Shown here in pieces: positions 1 to 7,069 of a stretch of DNA of 64,000 bases. The translations under genes were made by a program, and so were the position numbers. Source of the stretch: Alistipes sp. (GTDB lineage Bacteria; Bacteroidota; Bacteroidia; Bacteroidales; Rikenellaceae); NCBI GenBank assembly GCA_017937125.1, contig JAGBEH010000007.1, positions 389,655 through 453,654 on the forward strand. Direction: 5' to 3'. The stretch's first letter is position 1, and every line of letters starts with the position of its first letter. The notes under the pieces are model-generated. The model was not told the DNA's origin. It ran no database searches and worked only from the letters and a program-made list of their open reading frames with translations.

Positions 1-59
1 AGCGTAAGAAGCCCGGTCAGCCCGGAGCACGTCGCAAGTTCCAGTTCAGCAAGCGTTAA
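1..59 (+). CDS. rpsI: 30S ribosomal protein S9, C-terminal end (partial)
   Basis: The window opens inside this gene. The readable end is RKKPGQPGARRKFQFSKR followed by TAA at 57-59, the invariant basic tail of ribosomal protein S9 that reaches toward the P-site tRNA in the 30S subunit. Position just upstream of rpsB and tsf fits a ribosomal protein/translation factor cluster. The start lies outside the window. Confidence 0.95.
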   Translation, partial: RKKPGQPGARRKFQFSKR

Positions 60-238
60 TCGTTTCGGACCGGATTTTCGGCAAAGCACGACTGGGGTTT
101 CAAATCGGCGAGACTGCCTTTTCGGGTATTACTTATCGGTTGCCCCGTCGCGGAAAACCTTACGGATCGACAAGGTCACTACCGTGAGGTTGACGTAAAG
201 AGGATTAAAATTAAAAACAAAAAACAAAGACTTGAAAA
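60..238 (+). promoter_or_regulatory. rpsI-rpsB intergenic leader
   Basis: A 179-base gap between rpsI and rpsB, unusually long for adjacent ribosomal protein genes, GC-rich in its first two thirds and A-rich in the last 40 bases before the rpsB ATG. S2 operons are commonly autoregulated through their mRNA leader, so a leader role is plausible, but I could only see short imperfect stems (for example TCAC/GTGA around 178-189) and no clear promoter or terminator. Confidence 0.3.
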
Positions 239-1096
239 ATGTCACGTACAGATTTTAATACATTATTGGAGGCCGGCGTTCATTTCGGACACTTGAAGCG
301 CAAGTGGAATCCCAAAATGGCTCCGTATATCTTTATGGAGAAGAACGGCATCCATATCATCGACCTTTACAAGACCGTTGTAAAGCTGGATGAGGCTGCC
401 GCAGCACTCAAGCAGATCGCAAAGAGCGGTCGTCGCGTGCTGTTCGTAGCTACGAAAAAACAGGCTAAGGAGATCGTTGCCGAAAAGGTGTCGGCAGTAG
501 GCATGCCTTACGTTACGGAGCGTTGGGCAGGCGGTATGCTGACGAACTTCCCCACCATACGAAAGGCCGTCAAGAAGATGACCACCATCGACAAGATGAC
601 AAATGACGGTACTTTCGATAACTTCTCGAAGCGCGAGAAGTTGCAGATCGCACGCCAGCGTGCGAAACTCGAAAAGAACCTCGGTTCCATCGCAGACCTT
701 ACACGTCTTCCCGCAGCGCTGTTCGTCGTGGACGTTCAGAAAGAGGCGAACGCCGTTAAGGAGGCCAACAGACTGAACATCCCCGTGTTCGCTATGGTAG
801 ATACTTGTTGTGATCCAACCAACATCGATTACGTTATACCTGCGAACGACGATGCTACGAAGTCTATCGCCGCTATCCTCGACACCGTTTGCGCGGCTAT
901 CGCCGAAGGTGCCGAAGAGCGTAAGCTCGAAAAGGAGAAGGAGGCTCTCGAGGCTGAAGCCAATACCGAGGCTGCGCCTGCGAAGAAAGAGGCCAAACCC
1001 CGCATCAAGAAGGCCGTAAAGGCTTCCGTAGATGCCGAGGAGGCTGCCGTTGCCGAAGTTATAGCAGCAACTGAGGCTGAAGGGGACGCAGAGTAA
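239..1096 (+). CDS. rpsB: 30S ribosomal protein S2
   Basis: Structural protein of the small ribosomal subunit, needed for assembly of S1 and initiation. The N-terminus (TDFNTLLEAGVHFGH), the central RWAGGMLTNFPTIRK segment and LPAALFVVDVQKE are classic S2 signatures. The protein is 285 residues, longer than the about 240 of E. coli, because of an Ala/Glu/Lys-rich tail from about residue 225 that is common in Bacteroidota S2. It is followed 29 bases later by tsf, the usual rpsB-tsf pair. No Shine-Dalgarno is evident; an A-rich leader precedes the ATG. Confidence 0.98.
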   Translation: MSRTDFNTLLEAGVHFGHLKRKWNPKMAPYIFMEKNGIHIIDLYKTVVKLDEAAAALKQIAKSGRRVLFVATKKQAKEIVAEKVSAVGMPYVTERWAGGMLTNFPTIRKAVKKMTTIDKMTNDGTFDNFSKREKLQIARQRAKLEKNLGSIADLTRLPAALFVVDVQKEANAVKEANRLNIPVFAMVDTCCDPTNIDYVIPANDDATKSIAAILDTVCAAIAEGAEERKLEKEKEALEAEANTEAAPAKKEAKPRIKKAVKASVDAEEAAVAEVIAATEAEGDAE

Positions 1097-1125
1097 TTAA
1101 TTATCTAAAAGAAAGGAAAACATTT

Positions 1126-1956
1126 ATGGAAATCAAAGCTGCTGATGTAATGAAACTCCGCAAGATGACCGGAGCGGGTATGATGGATTGCAAGAAGGCT
1201 CTTATCGAGGCTGAAGGCGATTTCGACCGTGCAAAGGACATCATTCGCGAGAAGGGTAAACTCGTCGTAAGCAAGCGTGCCGATCGCACCGCTTCGGAGG
1301 GTGTAGTCGTAACCAAAATCGCAGGTGGCAAGGCTTATCTGCTCTGCCTCGCTTGCGAGACGGACTTCGTGGCTCAGAATGCCGAGTTCGGTGCTTCCGC
1401 CAATGCGATTCTCGAAATCGCCGTGGCTGCCGATGCCGCCGACCGCGATGCGCTTCTGGCCGTAAAGAATGCCGAGGGACACACCGTCGAGGAGATGGTT
1501 ATCGAGAAATCGGGACAGACGGGCGAGAAGGTGGAGCTGGCTTATTACGGCCGTATCGAGGCTCCCTATTGCAATGCATACGTCCATTTCAACAAGAAGC
1601 TCGGTACTATTCTCGGTTTCAACAAGGAGGTATCCGAAGAGGTTGCCCACACCGTCGCTATGCAGGCTACGGCTATGGCTCCTATCGCTATCGACGTCGA
1701 TGACTGCCCCGCAGACGTTGTCGCTCACGAGCGTCAAATCGCAGTCGAGGCTATGAAGCAGGATCCGAAGAACGCCAACAAGCCCGATGCCATTCTGGAG
1801 AAGATCGCAGAAGGAAAGATGCGCAAGTTCTATGAGGAGAACACGCTTTTGAACCAGGCTCTCGTAGGCGAGAAGATCTCGATCCGCGAGTACATTCAGA
1901 ACTCCGATAAAGAGGCTACCGTCGTTGCTTACAAGCGTTTCGCTTTGGAAGCGTAG
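1126..1956 (+). CDS. tsf: translation elongation factor Ts
   Basis: Guanine nucleotide exchange factor that recycles EF-Tu-GDP in the cytoplasm. The N-terminal UBA-like region carries the family motif MKLRKMTGAGMMDCKKAL at residues 9-26, and TDFVAQN at about residues 79-85 is the second diagnostic segment. The length (276 residues) is normal for Bacteroidota. It is cotranscribed with rpsB and is closed by a strong intrinsic terminator directly downstream. Confidence 0.98.
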   Translation: MEIKAADVMKLRKMTGAGMMDCKKALIEAEGDFDRAKDIIREKGKLVVSKRADRTASEGVVVTKIAGGKAYLLCLACETDFVAQNAEFGASANAILEIAVAADAADRDALLAVKNAEGHTVEEMVIEKSGQTGEKVELAYYGRIEAPYCNAYVHFNKKLGTILGFNKEVSEEVAHTVAMQATAMAPIAIDVDDCPADVVAHERQIAVEAMKQDPKNANKPDAILEKIAEGKMRKFYEENTLLNQALVGEKISIREYIQNSDKEATVVAYKRFALEA

Positions 1957-1972
1957 ACTTGAAACAATACCG

Positions 1973-2007
1973 ACAAAGCCCGCTGTTTGCAGCGGGCTTT
2001 GTTTTTT
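1973..2007 (+). terminator. intrinsic terminator after tsf
   Basis: A perfect stem of at least 11 pairs (AAAGCCCGCTG at 1975-1985 with CAGCGGGCTTT at 1990-2000), a 4-base loop and a following run of T. It sits 17 bases after the tsf stop and ends the rpsB-tsf transcript. Confidence 0.93.
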
Positions 2008-2145
2008 GTAAGGCAATTATACGCTATTTACACCGATTTTATCTGCCTTATCTTCTTTGCCATTCGGCTTCTCCCGAAGACTTGAGGCGTCTGCGTGCAG
2101 ATTGCTAAGCGGTCCGGAAACTGCTCCGATGGCATTCGGCGGCAC

Positions 2146-2595
2146 TTATCTTATGCCTGACCTCCACAGTATCCCCAATATGCACCTGCGGATAAATTGC
2201 GGCATTGCAACCCAGATCGCAGATGCCGTGCGCCAGCGGCTTGATGTGCAGCGTATGACATTGCCGTCGGGACGTATTATGCCGTTTACGATTGCTACGA
2301 CGTCGCGGATGTCGCAATGCTCGAATTTACGATAATTACCGTCCCCTGCAAGTGTCAGTCTGTCTCCGCTGCGTGCTATTATGCGGTGCATAACGTGATG
2401 CCCGCGGTAGCGGAAAAGTACGATGTCGCCTTTGCGGACCGAATCCGCATCGCAGGGCGACAACTGTACTCTTGTCCTGCCGTCTCGTATGAACGGACGC
2501 ATACTGTGCCCTTTGACGCGCATAACGACATTCTGCCCGTCTGCTATCATCTCCTCGACCTGAGCGAAGAATATGTCGTTGTCCAATATCTTCAT
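2146..2595 (-). CDS. S26-family signal-peptidase-like protein (Ser/His type)
   Basis: A 149-residue LexA/signal-peptidase-fold protein. The catalytic serine motif KGHSMRPF places Ser31 as nucleophile; the usual lysine of bacterial signal peptidase I is replaced by His70 in the HVMHRI segment, as in SipW/ER-type S26 peptidases. The GDIVLFR strand (56-62) and LAGDGN (82-87) are family landmarks. The C-terminal 25 residues are Trp/Arg-rich and hydrophobic and may sit at the membrane. I chose the ATG at 2595: the reading frame is open upstream but runs back over the kinase gene, and the conserved fold begins here. It follows the kinase gene by 8 bases. Likely role: processing of a peptide exported by the neighbouring ABC transporter; the substrate is unknown. 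Confidence 0.8.
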   Translation of the reverse strand: MKILDNDIFFAQVEEMIADGQNVVMRVKGHSMRPFIRDGRTRVQLSPCDADSVRKGDIVLFRYRGHHVMHRIIARSGDRLTLAGDGNYRKFEHCDIRDVVAIVNGIIRPDGNVIRCTSSRWRTASAIWVAMPQFIRRCILGILWRSGIR

Positions 2596-2603
2596 CGGAA
2601 CTG

Positions 2604-3503
2604 TTATGATATTCCGAAAACGGTTCGGTACGACAGTTCCGCCGCATCGGCATCGGGCAGGCATTCGAGGTGGTAAACGGGTACGCAGCCCAAGACGTCG
2701 GACAGGGTGTCGCATATGTTGTCCTGGAGGTTGCCGTCATAGGCGAATGCGGGCGGACACGAGGGTAGGAGCGCTCCGAGTGCATCTATTATGCCGAGTT
2801 TGCGTATCTTGTTGTGTGGTGCCTGACTTAAGCGTACTATGCCCTTTATCGGGAAATCGCGGTTTACGTAGCAGGGGGTCTTTCCGCTCCACGCCGAACC
2901 GAAAGCCGTCGGTATGCCGTCTACGCATTTTATTACGGGGCTGTCGTCGTTGAGCAGTTTCGCCCCTTCGATGTTCTCTCTCCACAGGCGTGTGTGGGTG
3001 CTTTTGCCGGTTCCCGATTCGCCGAGGAACATTACAGCGCCGCCGTCCTTGACTATGACGGACGAGTGTACGGCTATGGCGTGCAGCGGATTGACTGCCA
3101 CACCGAACATCATCCACAGCCCGAAGCGCAGCAGCGATATGTCCGGTTTCTCGCTGACTGCTATGTTGCTGTATACCTTGATCGAGCCGAACTCTTTGAT
3201 GAATACCGTGTCGCGGTCGGATCCATAATAGCCCTGAGGGCGCATATAGAAGAGATAACCGTTGTCGTAACGGCAAAAGAAGCAGTCGTGCGCGGCATCC
3301 TCGAACTCGAATTCGTGCAGCACCGTCGCCGTGAAATCCTCTGTGCGTATGGGGCAGTCGGAGTGCAACTCCATTATCGGCGAACTTGCAGCGTCAAATT
3401 CGGCTTCGAACGGCCTGAATCCGCGTAATCCTATCTCGGCAAGGTCTGCGTAGGGGTCGCAGACGCGCAGCCTGAATCCTGCGATGATATAATCTTTACT
3501 CAT
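2604..3503 (-). CDS. HPr kinase/PEP carboxykinase-like P-loop kinase
   Basis: A 299-residue protein with a perfect P-loop GESGTGKST at residues 161-169, preceded by HSSVIV (146-151) and followed by LNDDSPVI (184-191), the arrangement of the HPrK/PckA fold, with Asp186/Asp187 as likely metal ligands. It lacks the long N-terminal domain of true HPr kinase and no HPr gene is near. Related kinases are known beside RiPP (lasso-type) and peptide export genes, where some phosphorylate precursor peptides. Here the gene overlaps the end of the ABC exporter by 8 bases and is followed 8 bases later by the S26-like peptidase, so the three are almost certainly one transcript. Target unknown. Confidence 0.82.
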   Translation of the reverse strand: MSKDYIIAGFRLRVCDPYADLAEIGLRGFRPFEAEFDAASSPIMELHSDCPIRTEDFTATVLHEFEFEDAAHDCFFCRYDNGYLFYMRPQGYYGSDRDTVFIKEFGSIKVYSNIAVSEKPDISLLRFGLWMMFGVAVNPLHAIAVHSSVIVKDGGAVMFLGESGTGKSTHTRLWRENIEGAKLLNDDSPVIKCVDGIPTAFGSAWSGKTPCYVNRDFPIKGIVRLSQAPHNKIRKLGIIDALGALLPSCPPAFAYDGNLQDNICDTLSDVLGCVPVYHLECLPDADAAELSYRTVFGIS

Positions 3504-5202
3504 AATCGTCTATGTCTATTATGCGGTCGCACCAGTCGAGCGAACTGTCGCGGTGTGCGATTATCACTATCGTCAAATCCTTGTTCGACTGCGACAGCTC
3601 TTCGATAGCCTCGTTGATATTCCGTTCCGTGGCATTGTCCAAAGAGGAGGTCGCTTCGTCGAAGAACAGTATGTCCGCCTGCTTGTAGAGCGCACGGGCT
3701 ATGCCTATACGCTGGCGCTGTCCTCCCGAGAGCCTGCTGCCGCATTCTCCTACGCGCGTGTCGGCACCGTTCGGCAGCGAATCGGTGAATGCGCGAAGGT
3801 CGGCCATATCTATGGCTTTGTCGGCCGATGCGCGGTCTATCTTGTCGGGGCGTACGCCCAGTGCTATGTTGTCTATTATAGTCCCGTCCGTCAGGAATAT
3901 GTTTTGAGACACATATCCTATGGTATTCTGCCATTTGCGCCTGTTCTCGGCCGACAGCCGTTCGCCGTCGATGTATATCGCGCCTTCGGTCGGCTCGTAA
4001 AGTCCGAGCAGCAGATTGAAAAGCGTTGTTTTGCCCGAGCCAGAACGGCCGCGGATCCCTAACCGTTCGCCCTTGGCAATTTTAATCGACAAGTTGCGCA
4101 GAACGGGGGCGGAACCGTCGTCGAAACGGAACGTAAGCCCTTCCGTCGCTATCTCTTTGCGGAAATCGAAACGTTCGTCGGAAATCTCGACCGCCGTATC
4201 GGTCTCGTCTATGCGGGCGTCGCGGATTATGGGAATCGTGAATCCGTTGTACCTCAATGACGACCACGCGCTCATAATATTGCGTACGGACGGCATAAGG
4301 CGCAGAGCCGCGACGGCGAATACGCCGAAAAGGATCTTCATACGGTTGCCCTCGATGCCGAGATTTATTATTACCATAACGGCCATTCCGACCGCCAGAC
4401 CTATTTCGGTGAACATTTGCGGCAGGATGGAGATGGTCGCATTTCTGGCTCTCATCTTTATCACCTCCTCCATCGTCCGGTCGAAACGTTCGAGCATCTG
4501 CGGGAAAGCGTTGCTGATTTCGATGTCCGAGTATCCTCGATACGTATCGGCGACATTGCGTGCTTTGGCCCTTTGCGCACGGTTCTCGGCCTCGCCGTAA
4601 TCATTCAGCCTGCCTTTTACCATACGGATATAGAGCCATATCGACGGGAGGAATATGGCGATTACGAGCACGGCCGCCGTGATGTCGTAGAATGCCAGCG
4701 CAACGAACAGCAGCAGGAAAAGCGTCGTTTCGCTGATTATTGTCGCGGCAGGACGCAGTATCCCGGCCACGAATGTCAGGCATATTGCGTTTACGTTGCG
4801 CGAGAGTACCGCCGAATTGCTGCTTTTGATGAATTGCAGCCCGCGGTTGTGGTAATCGATGTATAACCTGCGCGACAAATATCCGTAGAGCGAATACGTA
4901 TAGTCGCGTTCCGCTCTGTACAGCAGCAGATTTATGAGACATTTCAATGCGATTACGGCGATTACGGCCACGCATACGGCCGCTATGAACCATTTCTCGT
5001 CGGGAATGCCGCTCAGAACGTACAGCCGATTGAGGTACGGGTTCGTCGAGACGCTGTCGGTGTCGAGTATCAGCAGGAGTACGGGCAACAGCATAGCAAG
5101 CCCGACGAAATTGAGTATCGCACGCATAAATATGGTCACGACCACCCAAATGCCTCTGCGTCGGAATGACTGCGGGATTATGTCCGATACGGAAAAGTTC
5201 AT
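3496..5202 (-). CDS. ABC exporter, fused membrane and ATPase domains
   Basis: A 568-residue half-transporter of the MsbA/peptide-exporter type. The N-terminal ~320 residues hold about five or six hydrophobic segments; the C-terminal ABC domain has Walker A GRSGSGKTT, the signature LSGGQRQR, Walker B ILFFDEATSSLD and the H-loop AHRD. No N-terminal C39 peptidase is present, which fits with a separate peptidase encoded two genes downstream. The frame also offers a GTG at 5205, but the ATG at 5202 is preferred because a TATCTTTG promoter element ends only four bases before it. It heads the minus-strand cassette with the kinase and the S26-like peptidase. Substrate not identifiable from sequence. 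Confidence 0.88.
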   Translation of the reverse strand: MNFSVSDIIPQSFRRRGIWVVVTIFMRAILNFVGLAMLLPVLLLILDTDSVSTNPYLNRLYVLSGIPDEKWFIAAVCVAVIAVIALKCLINLLLYRAERDYTYSLYGYLSRRLYIDYHNRGLQFIKSSNSAVLSRNVNAICLTFVAGILRPAATIISETTLFLLLFVALAFYDITAAVLVIAIFLPSIWLYIRMVKGRLNDYGEAENRAQRAKARNVADTYRGYSDIEISNAFPQMLERFDRTMEEVIKMRARNATISILPQMFTEIGLAVGMAVMVIINLGIEGNRMKILFGVFAVAALRLMPSVRNIMSAWSSLRYNGFTIPIIRDARIDETDTAVEISDERFDFRKEIATEGLTFRFDDGSAPVLRNLSIKIAKGERLGIRGRSGSGKTTLFNLLLGLYEPTEGAIYIDGERLSAENRRKWQNTIGYVSQNIFLTDGTIIDNIALGVRPDKIDRASADKAIDMADLRAFTDSLPNGADTRVGECGSRLSGGQRQRIGIARALYKQADILFFDEATSSLDNATERNINEAIEELSQSNKDLTIVIIAHRDSSLDWCDRIIDIDDYE

Positions 5203-5206
5203 CACA

Positions 5207-5214
5207 CAAAGATA
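5207..5214 (-). promoter_or_regulatory. -7 element of the ABC exporter cassette
   Basis: TATCTTTG read on the minus strand matches the Bacteroidota -7 consensus TAnnTTTG. It ends four bases before the ATG at 5202, so transcription would begin at or within a base or two of the start codon. No clear -33 TTTG was found at the expected distance. Confidence 0.45.
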
Positions 5215-5223
5215 CCGACTTTT

Positions 5224-5255
5224 TTTGAAAATCGGAGGTTTATTGCGTACATTTG
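5224..5255 (+). promoter_or_regulatory. promoter of the first DUF6377 gene
   Basis: TTTG at 5224-5227 and TACATTTG at 5248-5255 with a 20-base spacer, a full match to the Bacteroidota sigma-ABfr consensus. The predicted start site lies about 15 bases before the gene start at 5278, so the leader is very short. Confidence 0.75.
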
Positions 5256-5277
5256 CATTATACGAAAGATTTTACTC

Positions 5278-6912
5278 TTGAAACGTCGTTTATACATATG
5301 CCTCTGCCTGCTGGGGTCGCTTGCGACGGGTTGCGCATCCCGTTCGGACGGCAATGCCGAATTGCTGCACTGTCTCGATAGGGCTGTCGATGAACGCAGG
5401 GAATGGGATGAAGCCAAGGAGCGCCGCATCGGCGTTTTGCGCGAGCGTCTTTCTTCGGCGGACGGCGACAGCCGAATCGTAATCCTGCTCGATCTGTGCG
5501 ATGAATATTTCTATTATCGCGTAGATTCCGCCCGCCATTATGCCGTGCTGCTCGAAACTGCGGCGAAACGCTGCGGCGACAGGGCGTTGCTCGACAGGGC
5601 GCGTTTGCGCACAGCCTTGTTTTATAACGGTCTGGGACGGTCCGACGATTCGTACGGCGAACTTGACAAGATAGATGCGGAACGGTTGTCCGCACGTGAT
5701 GCGGGGGCGTACGTGGCGTTGAAATCGTCGTTGTTGGGCAAGTTCGTGAAGTCGGCGGGTAATAAATCCTTGCGCGACAGTTGCGAAGCGGCGATGAATG
5801 CTTTCAACCGACAGCGAACCCGCTTTTTCGACCCGTCGAGTGCGGAATATATGTGGTACGGAGCCCTCGATTTGGAGCGCGAGGGAAAGCGCGATACGGC
5901 GTTCAGGTTGATTATGCGGGCATACGATACGGCCGAGGACAGCCATTCGCGCGCGAAAATAGCGTCGGCGGCTTTTAATATGGCGGAGGGCGATATGCGC
6001 GAGAGGATGCTGATACTGTCCGCCATCGATGATTTCCGCGCTTCGGTCAAGGAGTACACCTCGCTGCCCAAACTCGCCGAGATACTTTTCGAACGCGGGG
6101 ATGTCGAGCGTGCCAACCGATATATGCGCTGCACTATGGAGGATGTGCTGTTTTGCAACCACAACAGCCGTATGGTACAGTATGCGGGGTCGAACGAGGC
6201 CATAAGCGCCGCATTTTCCGAGGCCCTGACGTCGCGCCGTCGCATTATGATTGCGATGATAATCGTCGTGAGCCTTTTTGCCGCGGCGATAATGTGGGCG
6301 CTCCGGTGGGCATTGCGCCAGAAACGGAAGATAGAGCGGATGAACGCCGATCTGATAAGCGTGAACGAGGTTATTCGCGGACGCAATGCCGAACTGCTCG
6401 AACTCAACGAGCGGCTGAAAGAGGTGAACGTCCGACTTACGGACGCCAACAGGATAAAGGAGCAGTACGTGTGTCACTATATGGACTTGTGTTCGTCCTA
6501 CATCGCCAAGCTCGACGACTACCGCCGTTCGTTGAATAAGACCGCAAACGCTTCGGGCGCGGATGCTGTCCTTAAGGAACTACGCACCCCGCGTCTGGCG
6601 GAAAAGGAGTGGCGCGAGTTCTATAAAATCTTCGATGCGACATTTCTCGACATATTCCCTAATTTCATCGAGCGCGTCAATGAACTGTTGGTCGCGGACG
6701 AGCGTTTCGTACAGAAATCGGCGGGTGTCCTGAATACGGAGCTGCGTATTTTGGCCGTTATCAGGCTCGGTATTACCGACAGCGTGAAAATAGCCTATTT
6801 CCTGAACTGTTCGCTCTCCACGATTTATAATTATCGCACCAAAATGCGTAATGCGGCAGCGGGAAATCGCGACGATTTCGAAACCAGAGTGCAGTCCATC
6901 TCTGTCGAGTAA
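5278..6912 (+). CDS. DUF6377 membrane regulator, lipoprotein-type
   Basis: A 544-residue protein with a lipobox ending at Cys19 (LATGC), an N-terminal half of helical TPR-like repeats (about 25-310), one transmembrane segment at about 322-345 (MIIVVSLFAAAIMWAL), a coiled coil of about 350-410 rich in N, E and L, and a C-terminal domain whose last 60 residues (TELRILAVIRLGI...SLSTIYNYRTKMR) resemble a LuxR-like helix-turn-helix. This is the DUF6377 architecture found beside SusCD loci in Bacteroidota and thought to be regulatory; how a membrane protein with a terminal HTH-like region signals is not established. It is read with ATG or a near start at 5278 (TTG here: the first codon is read as Met). 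A paralog of similar length lies at 50089-51717. Confidence 0.8.
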   Translation: MKRRLYICLCLLGSLATGCASRSDGNAELLHCLDRAVDERREWDEAKERRIGVLRERLSSADGDSRIVILLDLCDEYFYYRVDSARHYAVLLETAAKRCGDRALLDRARLRTALFYNGLGRSDDSYGELDKIDAERLSARDAGAYVALKSSLLGKFVKSAGNKSLRDSCEAAMNAFNRQRTRFFDPSSAEYMWYGALDLEREGKRDTAFRLIMRAYDTAEDSHSRAKIASAAFNMAEGDMRERMLILSAIDDFRASVKEYTSLPKLAEILFERGDVERANRYMRCTMEDVLFCNHNSRMVQYAGSNEAISAAFSEALTSRRRIMIAMIIVVSLFAAAIMWALRWALRQKRKIERMNADLISVNEVIRGRNAELLELNERLKEVNVRLTDANRIKEQYVCHYMDLCSSYIAKLDDYRRSLNKTANASGADAVLKELRTPRLAEKEWREFYKIFDATFLDIFPNFIERVNELLVADERFVQKSAGVLNTELRILAVIRLGITDSVKIAYFLNCSLSTIYNYRTKMRNAAAGNRDDFETRVQSISVE

Positions 6913-7022
6913 CTACAAAACCGCCGATATCTTTGTTGCTTATATTGTTGGTATGCAGTATGTTGCGCTTCGACGGCCGCTACATTCTCGGCGGGAGCGC
7001 GCGAAGGAACGGATTTTACGTC

Positions 7023-7030
7023 TAAATTTG
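7023..7030 (+). promoter_or_regulatory. candidate -7 element for the GH31 gene
   Basis: TAAATTTG matches TAnnTTTG and would start transcription about 33 bases before the GH31 ATG. No good -33 element is visible, so this is only tentative. Another TAnnTTTG match (TATCTTTG) lies at 6928-6935. Confidence 0.35.
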
Positions 7031-7069
7031 TATAGCGGAAAAGCTGAATTTAACCTAAATTTATAATCT

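Noticed and set aside
2031-2146. about 37-residue minus-strand open frame downstream of the S26-like peptidase, considered as a precursor peptide
   Set aside because: No leader/core pattern, no double-Gly or Ala-x-Ala cleavage site, and length expected by chance.
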